From a virus: a stretch of 31,837 nt of DNA. A model generated the notes under the pieces. That model did no database searches. It saw only the letters and a list, made by a program, of their open reading frames with translations, and was not told where the DNA came from. Below are positions 7,961-16,267 of this stretch, in pieces. The position numbers were made by a program, and so were the translations under genes. Every line of letters begins with the position of its first letter. Position 1 is the first letter of the stretch. The DNA lies in IMG/VR virus record IMGVR_UViG_3300044643_000665, positions 1 to 31,837 of that record; one strand, given 5' to 3'.

Positions 7961-9471
7961 TAATAATTTGTTGTCTTGGATTGGTAGGTAAAAGTTCCGT
8001 TTACTAAAAGTCCTTGGTTGGAAGTAATCGAAGTACTATGTTTTGAACTTAACACGCAATACCAAGGTTCAAGGGAAACACCACTTACAAGTTCAATTAT
8101 TGCACCTTGGTCGGCAAAATTTCCTTGCGTTGTATTGCGAACAACTCCGTGTCCACTTACAACAAAATTGTCAGTATTTTGAAATGGTAATGGAAAATAA
8201 AGTAAAAATGTGTGTCCATTTGGGTTTTGATTAAATTTCCCCGTACAACTTACCATAAAACTTATTGTAACATTGTCGTTTACCACTAAATAGGTAGCTT
8301 GAACTTTGTCAATCGCAACTAAGGATGCGTTGCTAAAAACAACAATACTCCCACCCCCAACATTCAAATCATATAAATTATTGGCATCAAGACCATCCTT
8401 AAAATATTCAGAAATTCCCCATCCCGTTAAGTTGCTTCCCGTATGTGAATAAAATTCGGGAGGACTTGCAGTTCTTGATAAAAACCGACCAAAATAAGGT
8501 TCTTCCTTTTGAGCAATATTTTGGACATTCCTTAGAATTGGTCTTACTTGATTATCAAATATAACATTCCCTTGAAAATTTAATGTCGGTTCTAAAAGAT
8601 ATAGACTACTTCCCGCTTGGAAAATGGTGGTTGTTGGTTGGTCAATTAATATATTATTAAGTGAAAAAGAAGGGTTATTCCCTAAATTAGTATAAAAGTT
8701 AAATTCTTGTAATGCATTACTTGGTTCATTTCTTTTCGCTTGAATCGGATAATAATGATTAGTATCGGGATATCCGACTCGTACATTTTTTAAATCAAAT
8801 TCAAATTGCGTTTTTGCGAAAAATATAATATCCCATAGTGTACCAAAAATATCGTACCCTTGCGGAATAAGGTAATATGCGCCAATTTGTAATGCTTCTC
8901 TATCAATTAAGGATTGAAAGCCATTTAAAGAATTAAATTGGAAGAAATCACCTTGAAATCTCCGCAAACCAAGAATTGTAATTCTGTCTGATGCTTCAAA
9001 CTTAAAAATCAAAGTATCTCCACCATAGGTTTGAATATTCTGATTTGGTTGCATTGAAGACCCTGCGCCTGCATTTAAAGTACACCCATCTTGGAAAGTT
9101 GCGTAAAAAATTGAGCCTACAACTCCATTAAAATTGTCGATTGTAGTAGTTCCACTAATGAAAATCGAATTTCCATATACTGCGGTCAAATCAATATTAC
9201 TTGCACTTGCGATAGGGGTCGCAATTTGGTTTTGAACGAATTGGGCGGTCATTGTTACCGTATCCGTAAAATTCGCCCCACCATCGGATTGCAAAAGACC
9301 GCTAAAGGTGTTTTGCCCTTCAAAGGTGTTTGAATCCTTAAGGTTTGCCACCGATTCCCCGACATTGTCATTATAAGTCCGATGATTTTCGGGAATAATT
9401 TGACCCGATGAATTATCAAGAAAGGTAGCATCGCTTTCTGATTGTAGTTGCGCCCTTGTTTTTACTGCCAT
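7960..9471 (-). CDS. Tail fibre-like protein (503 aa)
   Basis: A 503-aa protein. I chose the ATG at 9471 although the frame stays open to 9693, because 9471 forms TAATG with the stop of the upstream gene, as at other junctions of this operon; the longer form would overlap that gene by over 200 bases. The N-terminus (VKTRAQLQSESDATFLDN) followed by NTFEGQNTFSGLLQSDGGANFTDTVTM repeats is the style of phage fibre proteins with a trimeric beta-helical or coiled shaft. The C-terminal 150 residues (from about SNLTGWGISEYFKDG) form a different globular beta domain that could recognise the host surface. Function is inferred. Confidence 0.7.
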   Translation of the reverse strand: MAVKTRAQLQSESDATFLDNSSGQIIPENHRTYNDNVGESVANLKDSNTFEGQNTFSGLLQSDGGANFTDTVTMTAQFVQNQIATPIASASNIDLTAVYGNSIFISGTTTIDNFNGVVGSIFYATFQDGCTLNAGAGSSMQPNQNIQTYGGDTLIFKFEASDRITILGLRRFQGDFFQFNSLNGFQSLIDREALQIGAYYLIPQGYDIFGTLWDIIFFAKTQFEFDLKNVRVGYPDTNHYYPIQAKRNEPSNALQEFNFYTNLGNNPSFSLNNILIDQPTTTIFQAGSSLYLLEPTLNFQGNVIFDNQVRPILRNVQNIAQKEEPYFGRFLSRTASPPEFYSHTGSNLTGWGISEYFKDGLDANNLYDLNVGGGSIVVFSNASLVAIDKVQATYLVVNDNVTISFMVSCTGKFNQNPNGHTFLLYFPLPFQNTDNFVVSGHGVVRNTTQGNFADQGAIIELVSGVSLEPWYCVLSSKHSTSITSNQGLLVNGTFTYQSKTTNY

Positions 9472-11885
9472 TAGTTGTATGCGTTTGAGTATGCGTTTGA
9501 ATAAGCCCCTGACTGGACTGGTGGTTCTGGGTCTGCTATATTGGATGATATTACCCTGAAAACCGTAGTACCGCCAGAATTGTCCTCTGGCTTGTTCTTT
9601 ATCTCCAATATCCACCCACTTACTGAAACGCTCCCTATGGTTACTTTTACCTTGCGATATGGGGTATAGTTTGCCAGTTGGATAAAGTCGCAAAACGCTT
9701 GCGGATATTCAAATTCAAAAATAATAGGTTTTAATAAATATTGCTTGTACTGCTCCGTTATTATTGAGGCATCCAAGTTGCCATCCTCAGCCAGTAATAC
9801 ATCAGGGTCTGTTATGATGCTGGTGTCCTCAATTACATAAGGTTGGATTTGCCTATTAACCGCAGAGTCAAAACGGGTTTTATATTGACCCACTTGAAAA
9901 CGGATTATAGGGCTTGCCATACCGTGCAGATTCATTCCCAGCATATTCCATTGCCTTAGCGATACTCGTGCACTAGAGTGGTATAGGTTGTAGCGAGAAA
10001 GGGTATCTCCCCAGCGTGAACTACTGCCGTTTTGTAAATTGCTTGCCCAAGATGCTCTATACTTAATTAGTAATACATCACCAGACTCCCCCTCAAAGCG
10101 GTACTCAGGGTTCTGCTCCCCTGCTGGAATTAAAACATCCTGCCTAATCGTCCAAATGATAAAAAACTGGTAGTCGTTTGGTCTATCGGATGAGCCTGAA
10201 TTGGTATCAAAGAACTGCAACCTTCTTGAGTACTCCACCGCTATGCCTTCCGCAATTATATCAGACTTCATTTCCAGCGTGCTTGTGCCACCGTTCAAAA
10301 TAGCCTTGTTACCGATAAAGTAATTACGGTCGGTGCAAATTGCATCAAGACCACCTAGGGCCATATTCTTCCAGTTATCCGAAAACCCTAACTTTAATTG
10401 ACCATAAAATTTATCAATTACTGCGGATTGCTTTAACTGCTCTACATTATCCAACGCCAACTCAACTTGGTTGACATAGAAATACTCGTAAGGCTCAACC
10501 CGTATTTTGTAAGACCCGTCAATTTGGAGTTCAAATGCCCAGCCCAAACCAAAGATTGCAGCAAGGCTTTCAAACGCTTTTTTAAATGATGTTTTTACTT
10601 GGATGTTTTGCCCGTTTTGAGGTAACCAGTTACGAAGTAGCAATCCAGTCGTAATTAGATTGTTTGCAAATATCCCATCGCTTGCCTCCCTAAAACAGTC
10701 ACTAACTAGACCTACTGGTTGCCCAGTTATTTGATAAATTAATCTATTTAAAAACCGCTCTACTGGTATGCAAGATGCGTTTGATGCGGATGCTGCATTT
10801 GACTCCCTTAGTGATATTTGCGCCCCTTGATAAATTTTGGCAATGCTAGTAACGGTTTGCGTTCCAGTAGATGTTATATTGTATTTTACCGTGCCGCCAG
10901 TACCCCATTGAATGTGGTACGACAATCTACCCCCAGCAGGAACGGTTACCGCTTGCGTTCCAGAAGGAACAAACCAATCTCTAGGGTTAGGTGTTCCAGT
11001 AGGCTCAAACATTGCAGAAGTGCCACTATCACTAGCGACTATGTATTGGTTCACAACCGCACCACCAGAGTCAAAAACATTAATTACTAAATCTAGGTTT
11101 AGCGTTTGAGCAGATTTGGGGGTTATGCCCGTGTAGTTGCTTTGCCAGAAGTAATAATTGACCCCTAGGCTAGCCCACGATATTGTGAAATCCCTTGGTG
11201 TAGTACCTCCTGAATTGTCTTGGAAAAACACATAACTACCAGACGGACGCTCTTGACCCATATCAATGGTGTCACCAAATATTCCATCAAAGTCACTTGA
11301 ATCCCAGTAGGTAGGGATTAGCATTTGAGCGAATGCGCCCTCCCAATCAAATCCCCCAGCAAAGTGATTAAATAGTGCTACCTCCCTATCCGCTAGAGAA
11401 CCCCCGTTACCAAGTAGACTAAGTTTTTGACCGTGAAGTCTGGTATTGACTGATATTGTTGAGCCATTTGGAATAGTGTTGCCGTCCAAATCTTTATTTG
11501 AAAACAAGTCAACCTCAACATCATAGCGTGCTTTGAATTTATCCCTAAATGAGTCCTGCAATATGCCAACGGATATAGACCAAGAGTCCGTATCACAACT
11601 ATTAATTTCCTCATAAGTACTAAAATCAACTACTCCTAGGTACTGGTAATTATTGGTTTCTACTTGCTGCGAACTTGTAATTAAAAGTGATACCGTAGCG
11701 GATACAAATGAGGTATCAAATGCCTCTTTGAGTATGTGCGCACCCTTACCATAGAATTGCAAAGCCGAACTAAACGGTTGGTCTATCCCGTGATTGTCGC
11801 TCCTTATAGCGGTGAACTCAACCGCATCCCAGCCGATAGGTTCTTCAACCTCTATGCCGTTCAGATAAAAACTCCATCCAGCCAT
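9471..11885 (-). CDS. Baseplate / distal tail protein downstream of tape measure (804 aa)
   Basis: An 804-aa protein encoded directly after the tape measure gene, where siphoviruses place distal-tail and tail-associated hub proteins. The N-terminus (MAGWSFYLNGIEVEEPIGWD) resembles Dit-like openings, in which a short beta motif is followed by a GxD/E segment. The rest is beta-rich with no lysozyme or peptidase motif that I can see. The C-terminus ends in SNAY repeats encoded by a perfect 12-base tandem duplication at 9477-9500. The stop overlaps the fibre start as TAATG. The baseplate role follows from position and size. Confidence 0.62.
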   Translation of the reverse strand: MAGWSFYLNGIEVEEPIGWDAVEFTAIRSDNHGIDQPFSSALQFYGKGAHILKEAFDTSFVSATVSLLITSSQQVETNNYQYLGVVDFSTYEEINSCDTDSWSISVGILQDSFRDKFKARYDVEVDLFSNKDLDGNTIPNGSTISVNTRLHGQKLSLLGNGGSLADREVALFNHFAGGFDWEGAFAQMLIPTYWDSSDFDGIFGDTIDMGQERPSGSYVFFQDNSGGTTPRDFTISWASLGVNYYFWQSNYTGITPKSAQTLNLDLVINVFDSGGAVVNQYIVASDSGTSAMFEPTGTPNPRDWFVPSGTQAVTVPAGGRLSYHIQWGTGGTVKYNITSTGTQTVTSIAKIYQGAQISLRESNAASASNASCIPVERFLNRLIYQITGQPVGLVSDCFREASDGIFANNLITTGLLLRNWLPQNGQNIQVKTSFKKAFESLAAIFGLGWAFELQIDGSYKIRVEPYEYFYVNQVELALDNVEQLKQSAVIDKFYGQLKLGFSDNWKNMALGGLDAICTDRNYFIGNKAILNGGTSTLEMKSDIIAEGIAVEYSRRLQFFDTNSGSSDRPNDYQFFIIWTIRQDVLIPAGEQNPEYRFEGESGDVLLIKYRASWASNLQNGSSSRWGDTLSRYNLYHSSARVSLRQWNMLGMNLHGMASPIIRFQVGQYKTRFDSAVNRQIQPYVIEDTSIITDPDVLLAEDGNLDASIITEQYKQYLLKPIIFEFEYPQAFCDFIQLANYTPYRKVKVTIGSVSVSGWILEIKNKPEDNSGGTTVFRVISSNIADPEPPVQSGAYSNAYSNAYN
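9477..9500 (+). repeat. Two 12-base tandem copies, GTATGCGTTTGA
   Basis: A perfect tandem duplication within the 3' end of the 804-aa gene (minus strand). It encodes the AYSNAYSNAYN tail of that protein and lies right at the junction with the fibre gene. Confidence 0.8.
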
Positions 11886-11903
11886 AAAGCAAAGGTATTT
11901 TAA

Positions 11904-14741
11904 TTACGAGTAAGCCTGAGGGAATTTATTATTTAGAACCTTTGTTGTGCGGCTTTCCGTTTTGATAAACTTTTGGAAACCTTTTTCATCCATTGTAATC
12001 TGGTGTATGGGTAATCCTTTCAAAATGCCGCCTATTTCCGACAATTTGTTTTCAATTAGGTTTGGCTTTTGCTGGACTTGCCCCCGTGACATTGATGCGT
12101 AAGCGATTTCCTGCCTTGACAGTAAGTGGTTTGGAATAACCTCCGAGCCGCTTGGCAAATCCATTAGGGTTGCGGTGGGTGGTGTATAATAAACCTTTCC
12201 AGACTGCGTCACAATGCGTTCTGTACCCCGTTCTCCTACCATAGCCTTACCACCTTTAAACTTCTTGCCCTTAGTACCCTCAGCAAACTCAGGAACGGGT
12301 TGAGCCATAATGAAACCAATCTGTGCGGCTTGCGCTGCAATGGCAATTACCGCCAGAGGCCCAGTAAGAACCCCTGCGATGTATCCTGCAATCAATGGTG
12401 CGGTGTTGAATATTACTTCTGCTATGGATTGCGCTCTGTTGGCTTCAAACTGCTTACGCTTAATCTCCTTTTCCTCCGCTGCCTTTTTGCGGTTGATGTC
12501 ATCCAGTTTCTGTTTGTTTCCATCTGCCAAGCGGATTTCCTCATCATACTTTTTTTGAAGTAAGGTTTGCTCATTGGCTAGTTGCTGCTGATATAAGTTG
12601 AAAAACCCTGCGGTGACTTGCGCACCTAGTTCCACCGCTGCATTAAATATCTCAAGCCGCTCCTTTGCGCTATCCTCATCCTGCTTTTTTAGTTCACGGT
12701 TTTTCTTTGCGTTTTCCTCTAGCAGTTTATCATTTCCAGTTTTGGCAGCATCTACTTCTAATTGGGAATATGAGTTATTAATGTCAATCCGCTCCTTATT
12801 GAATTTAATTTCATTTTGGGTGATTGCGGTTTGCAATTCCTTGTCCGATAGTCCGCTTTCCAGCAACTTGATTTGGGCATCCGATTGACGCTTATCAACC
12901 GCAGCCATTTCTTCCTCATACAGTACCGTCCAAAGGTCTTTTAAATCCTTAGCCCGTTGAGTTTTTAAAGCCTCATCATCTGTTTTATACTGGTTAGCTA
13001 TCTCCTTGTTTTGAGTAGCGATTATAGCTGGCAAAAGTTTAGCCGCCTCAGCCGCATCCGATACTTTTTTCTTTTCATAGTCTTTTGCTAGGGCTAGGAG
13101 TTCCAGATTAGTAGCCATTTCCAGTTCCTTTTTTGCCACCCCTTGACCCTCTGGTGACACTGTTTGTTTGATGCGCTCCTCCTCAAGTTTTTGATTTAGT
13201 TCTATTGCATCCTTCTTGTCTTTATACTCCTTCTGTGTAGCCGCCTCTCGTTTTTTAGCCGCAGCATCGGCTTTCCTATCAGCCGCTTCTTTTTTTGCAT
13301 CCGCTTTGGCTTGTGCTTTATCAGCCGCATCTTTTGCCTTGGCAGCGTCCTCCTCAGCCTTTTTGCGGTCATCCAGCCTTTTTATTAATTCATTGTGTGC
13401 GGCTTGGTTTATGGCCTCTAATGAGGAAAGCCTATTCTTTTCCGCTTTAATTGAGTTTTGAATAAATGTGTCATCCCTTTTTGACTTCAACATTCCAGAC
13501 TGGTTTCCAGCCATCATAGCCGCTTCATTAATATCTTGCGATTGTTTATTAGCAAGAATCTCAAGTTCCTTTATCTTTTTCTTTTGGATTTCAATTTCCT
13601 TGGCTGAATTGACTTCCGCATTGTTTACCGCAGCATCTGAGTTCTTTTTAAATTGCTCTGCATACTTATTAAAGGTTTTCCCCTGCTCTTCCTTGCGCCT
13701 TGCCTCATCCGTTTGAAATAGGTCTTTTAGGGTAAGCAAAAACGCAGCGGTTACCTTTACCGCCTTTTGATAAATTGGCCCTAGTGAATCCCCAATACTA
13801 ACTAGAAATGAATCCCACGCATCACCAAGGTTGCTTATAGACCCGTTTAGGGTTTCCGATTGAGCAGCCATAGCCCCAGTAACACCTTCAATACCGCCTA
13901 GACTAACGATATAATCTTGGATTGCTTTACTGGTAAAATTGACTTGCGTTTCCACCCCTTTAAATGTGAACTTGACTTTATCCCCCTCCTTTGAGGCACG
14001 GATACCAAACTCCTTTAAGCGTTCAAATTCCCCAGTTTGCGCATCAATCAAAGCCTCAGCCAACATATCAAAAGACTTGCCCGTGCTGGATGCTAGGTCA
14101 CCCATTGCGATAATCTGTTTGTTGGTAGGTTCAAACCCTTGGTTAGCCAACTTAACAAAAGATGCGGTTAGTTCCTCTACGGAGAAGGGTGTGGTAGCTG
14201 CAATCTCCTTAATTCGCAATAGAGCCCCTTGTGCTGCACTATCAGAGCCTAGGGTATTACGCAATACCGCCTCCAACGATTGGAAGCGTCCAGTCACATC
14301 TAATGCGGCTTTGCCAAATGATACCACCGCCCCAATGCTGAAAGCCCCAGCAATCGCAGGGCCAAGAGGGCCAAGTTTCCCCAGTAGACCTTGCAATCCA
14401 CCACCAGCAGAATTACCAGCATCTTTTATTTTTTTTCCTGCGGAAAATGCAGCCCGTTCAACCTTACCAAGTTCCTCAGTAACCTTTTTGAACTCCTTTG
14501 CTTTATTTTTGAACTCCTCACTTGCAGGACTTAATCTACTTAGCGAGGCCCGTAATTTATCAGACTGCGCTTGTAAGGATGCAAAACTGTTTATATCACC
14601 AGTGTCATCCAGTTCTTTATTGAATAACCTTAGTTGCGCGATTGCGTCTGCCTCCTCTTTGGTTAATTTATCAAAGGCAATTTGAGCCTTTAAAATATCT
14701 TCCGTATCAATGGTGTACTTAATCCGAATATCAGTAGCCAT
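11904..14741 (-). CDS. Tail tape measure protein
   Basis: A 945-aa protein with the layout of tape measure proteins. An N-terminal coiled region (1-115) is followed by a Gly/Ala hydrophobic segment (LLGKLGPLGPAIAGAFSIGA), then the TP901-type core with TGRFQSLEAVLRNTLG, AATTPFSVEELTASFVKLANQGFEP and GEFERLKEFGIRA (about 145-250). Next come a very long Lys/Ala/Glu coiled coil (350-760) and a second hydrophobic stretch (NTAPLIAGYIAGVLTGPLAVIAIAA) before a PVPEFAEGT / GERGTERI region. At roughly 1.5 angstrom per residue it would set a tail near 140 nm. It starts 33 bases after the end of the frameshifted chaperone frame, behind AAAGGATTAGACT, one of few starts here with a purine-rich AGGA upstream. 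Confidence 0.93.
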   Translation of the reverse strand: MATDIRIKYTIDTEDILKAQIAFDKLTKEEADAIAQLRLFNKELDDTGDINSFASLQAQSDKLRASLSRLSPASEEFKNKAKEFKKVTEELGKVERAAFSAGKKIKDAGNSAGGGLQGLLGKLGPLGPAIAGAFSIGAVVSFGKAALDVTGRFQSLEAVLRNTLGSDSAAQGALLRIKEIAATTPFSVEELTASFVKLANQGFEPTNKQIIAMGDLASSTGKSFDMLAEALIDAQTGEFERLKEFGIRASKEGDKVKFTFKGVETQVNFTSKAIQDYIVSLGGIEGVTGAMAAQSETLNGSISNLGDAWDSFLVSIGDSLGPIYQKAVKVTAAFLLTLKDLFQTDEARRKEEQGKTFNKYAEQFKKNSDAAVNNAEVNSAKEIEIQKKKIKELEILANKQSQDINEAAMMAGNQSGMLKSKRDDTFIQNSIKAEKNRLSSLEAINQAAHNELIKRLDDRKKAEEDAAKAKDAADKAQAKADAKKEAADRKADAAAKKREAATQKEYKDKKDAIELNQKLEEERIKQTVSPEGQGVAKKELEMATNLELLALAKDYEKKKVSDAAEAAKLLPAIIATQNKEIANQYKTDDEALKTQRAKDLKDLWTVLYEEEMAAVDKRQSDAQIKLLESGLSDKELQTAITQNEIKFNKERIDINNSYSQLEVDAAKTGNDKLLEENAKKNRELKKQDEDSAKERLEIFNAAVELGAQVTAGFFNLYQQQLANEQTLLQKKYDEEIRLADGNKQKLDDINRKKAAEEKEIKRKQFEANRAQSIAEVIFNTAPLIAGYIAGVLTGPLAVIAIAAQAAQIGFIMAQPVPEFAEGTKGKKFKGGKAMVGERGTERIVTQSGKVYYTPPTATLMDLPSGSEVIPNHLLSRQEIAYASMSRGQVQQKPNLIENKLSEIGGILKGLPIHQITMDEKGFQKFIKTESRTTKVLNNKFPQAYS

Positions 14742-14773
14742 AGTCTAATCCTTTTGGACAAAACTAATTAAAA

Positions 14774-15073
14774 TTAAGCGTTTGATGCGGCTTGTTTGCT
14801 ACGCTCTTTGCGCAGGTTTTTTACATAAAGCGAATACGCTAAGTAATACTCGTAGACGGGTCTTTCGACCAAGAATTTATAATCTTTAAGGTTTCCATTT
14901 GCCCAAGTAAGGCAGTCTTCAAATCGCTGCTTGAACCGTCTGATGGTAAACTGGTAGTAATATGCTTCAGTAGGTTTGTTAGATTTACCGTTTCGGCTTG
15001 TAAATAAGTCGGAAAACTCTGTGTCAATTCGTTGCCAGAGGGCAAGTACAGATACTGCGGCAGATTCAAAAAA
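14774..15073 (-). CDS. Tail assembly chaperone, -1 frame extension
   Basis: Reading -1 from the slippery run gives FESAAVSVLALWQRIDTEF, later RRFKQRFEDCLTWANGNLKD, FLVERPVYEYYLAYSLYVK and a basic end, stopping at TAA 14774. The composition (Trp, Tyr, Arg, Asp, Glu, Lys) is that of a real helical protein. There is no ATG of its own at the right place, so it is expected as a fusion: 175 zero-frame residues plus 98 from this frame, about 273 aa. In lambda and many siphoviruses the frameshifted GT form links chaperone to tape measure. A one-base deletion in the T-run would give the same picture. Confidence 0.7.
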   Translation of the reverse strand, partial: FFESAAVSVLALWQRIDTEFSDLFTSRNGKSNKPTEAYYYQFTIRRFKQRFEDCLTWANGNLKDYKFLVERPVYEYYLAYSLYVKNLRKERSKQAASNA

Positions 15074-15594
15074 AAACCTTCCACATCATTGTGCTTTGTC
15101 CAATGTTCAATCTTTTGCTTGTTGTATGGATACTCATAGTCTAATGGGTTTTCACGCTCATCAAAATAGACTACGGTTGCCAATTTTAGTTGACGAGTAA
15201 GCGAAAAGGAAAGTTCCATTTGCTCCTTTAATCTAGAGGCCAATATGCCCACCTCATAGAGTTTTTTCTCGCTGGAAAGTTTAGGATTGGTGATAGCATT
15301 TATAAGTGACTCAGTCCATCCTTTTAGGACGGTTGGGTCTATTTGCCATAGTTCCTCAGTAAGTATATCACGGGCCGCAATAGCCCTTTGAAACGGAATA
15401 TTAACCTCGGTGTTAAACTTGAAATAATTTACTCCCCCAGAGGTAAACGCATACTCAATTTGCGCCCAGCGTTCAGGGTTGCAGACCCCACAGTAGTTAG
15501 GAGTTTGGTTGGCTAGAGGTTCTTTGTCCAGTAACGGCTCTTGTAAAGGAGTACCAGAATTGCGAGGTGATTTATTCCTAAACCAAGAAAGCAT
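14839..15594 (-). CDS. Tail assembly chaperone, zero-frame product
   Basis: The zero frame gives 251 aa. The first 175 residues look genuinely coding: a CGVC pair near residue 36, then QIEYAFTSGGVNYFKFNTEVNIPFQRAI and a helical region. Position directly upstream of the tape measure gene is where lambda G/GT-type chaperones lie. After the nine-T run at 15068-15076 the zero frame becomes Leu/Thr/Ser-rich and less protein-like up to a TAG at 14839, while the -1 frame (14774-15070) carries convincing sequence. The zero-frame protein may still be the major product, as gpG is. The start overlaps the upstream membrane protein gene by 82 bases; no later ATG exists before residue 129. Confidence 0.72.
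   Translation of the reverse strand: MLSWFRNKSPRNSGTPLQEPLLDKEPLANQTPNYCGVCNPERWAQIEYAFTSGGVNYFKFNTEVNIPFQRAIAARDILTEELWQIDPTVLKGWTESLINAITNPKLSSEKKLYEVGILASRLKEQMELSFSLTRQLKLATVVYFDERENPLDYEYPYNKQKIEHWTKHNDVEGFFLNLPQYLYLPSGNELTQSFPTYLQAETVNLTNLLKHITTSLPSDGSSSDLKTALLGQMETLKIINSWSKDPSTSIT
15070..15076 (-). promoter_or_regulatory. -1 ribosomal frameshift heptamer U_UUU_UUU
   Basis: In the zero frame the codons are GGT TTT TTT TTG, so the first seven T form the canonical X_XXY_YYZ heptamer. Slipping back one base continues TTT GAA TCT GCC in the open -1 frame. A small hairpin, TTGCC-ctct-GGCAA, lies about 24 bases downstream (15032-15045), further than the usual 5-9 base spacer, so its role is doubtful. 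Confidence 0.65.
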
Positions 15595-15869
15595 ATTAAA
15601 AGAGGGATTTTAACTACAAAAAATGCGGTGGCAAGATACAACCAAGCACCAGAACAAAAAATGCACTCACCCAGCGGCTTGGCTAGGTTGGGCGGCATCC
15701 TCGTCAATATCCCAGCGTAATACTTTCCAAGTGGGTGTTCCTCCAGTAGATAATCTATGAATACAGACAATGCTGCGGATACTATTGCTATCAATAGGGT
15801 TTGGAATACCGTCACAAGGCAGTACCACGACCTTGCACCCTCTACGACCACATCTTGCATTAACTCCAT
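15513..15869 (-). CDS. Membrane protein with ECIFCSGAW motif (118 aa)
   Basis: A 118-aa protein with a first membrane segment at about residues 17-36 (LVTVFQTLLIAIVSAALSVF), a loop with HPLGKYYAGILTRMPPNLAKPLG, the motif CIFCSGAWLYLATAFF (Cys69 and Cys72) entering a second membrane region, and a third at 88-108. The KPLGxCxxCxxxW pattern recurs in small membrane proteins of Bacteroidota phage tail modules; the function is unknown, and envelope anchoring or a holin-like role is only a guess. The ATG follows TAACAAAA just after the previous stop. It is overprinted by a 71-aa ORF (15667-15882) in another frame and overlaps the chaperone start by 82 bases. The stop is TAG. Confidence 0.68.
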   Translation of the reverse strand: MELMQDVVVEGARSWYCLVTVFQTLLIAIVSAALSVFIDYLLEEHPLGKYYAGILTRMPPNLAKPLGECIFCSGAWLYLATAFFVVKIPLLICFLGLGINHLAILVLLYKSRYWTKNL

Positions 15870-15882
15870 TTTTGTTAATCAT
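15667..15882 (-). CDS. Possible overprinted small protein (71 aa)
   Basis: An alternative frame over the first two thirds of the membrane protein gene. It begins at an ATG three bases after the stop codon of the upstream gene. The sequence reads like a small soluble protein with four cysteines (CGRRGCKVVVLPCDG, then C) and a charged WKVLRWDIDEDAAQP end. Either this or the membrane frame, or both, may be used; the 13-base offset between the two ATGs would allow both from one mRNA. I could not separate them by codon use by eye. Confidence 0.42.
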   Translation of the reverse strand: MINKNGVNARCGRRGCKVVVLPCDGIPNPIDSNSIRSIVCIHRLSTGGTPTWKVLRWDIDEDAAQPSQAAG

Positions 15883-16267
15883 AAAAAGCGTTATCTATTG
15901 CGTTCAAATTAATTATTGAATTGGCAGCAGGATTATTGGCAAAGAAAAAATCAATGCCCCCGTATGTGTTACCGTCTTTAGCGATAAAGTCAATATGTTG
16001 AGTGCCGCTAGTATCCCAGAACTCCATCCTATATCGTGCATAAGGGGTAAAGAATCCTTCGGGGAAAAGCGTTACATCTAGCACCGCCCAGCCCGTTGAA
16101 ATGGTAACTACATTGTCAATGCTTGCCCCGTTTACTTGGTCGTTTTTAATTACTTTCAAGCGGATGTAGGTAGGCTCATAAGACGGTGGTGTCCTAACAT
16201 ATAGGAAATCAAAACACGGGATTAAGCCCGAGCAAGTTGAGTAATAACTATTGCAGCAGTTTTCCAT
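15875..16267 (-). CDS. Hypothetical virion-module protein with Cys-rich N-terminus (130 aa)
   Basis: A 130-aa beta-rich protein starting MENCCNSYYSTCSGLIPCFD, four cysteines in the first 18 residues, then TYIRLKVIKND, VVTISTGWAVLDVTLF and FFTPYARYRMEFWD segments. It is probably a small structural or assembly protein, since it sits between the terminase and the tail chaperone. I preferred the ATG at 16267 over the frame opening at 16336: it overlaps the terminase stop by only 20 bases, and the Cys-rich opening is the style of neighbouring genes. No named family can be given. Confidence 0.65.
   Translation of the reverse strand: MENCCNSYYSTCSGLIPCFDFLYVRTPPSYEPTYIRLKVIKNDQVNGASIDNVVTISTGWAVLDVTLFPEGFFTPYARYRMEFWDTSGTQHIDFIAKDGNTYGGIDFFFANNPAANSIINLNAIDNAFYD

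Noticed and set aside
9472-9693. Longer N-terminus for the 503-aa fibre protein
   Set aside because: It would overlap the 804-aa gene by more than 200 bases; the ATG at 9471 forms the TAATG junction seen elsewhere and starts a typical fibre N-terminus.
11890-11897. TACCTTTG box before the 804-aa gene (another at 25247-25254)
   Set aside because: Both match the -7 consensus but lack a -33 element and lie so close to the ATG that the transcript would be leaderless; not enough to call promoters.
12310-13716. Several plus-strand open frames of 80-96 codons
   Set aside because: All are antisense shadows of the tape measure coiled coil, without leaders or promoters.
13939-14685. A 248-codon open frame on the plus strand
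   Set aside because: It is antisense to the tape measure gene; its Ser/Ala/Leu-rich sequence is what the complementary strand of a Lys/Ala/Glu coiled coil produces.
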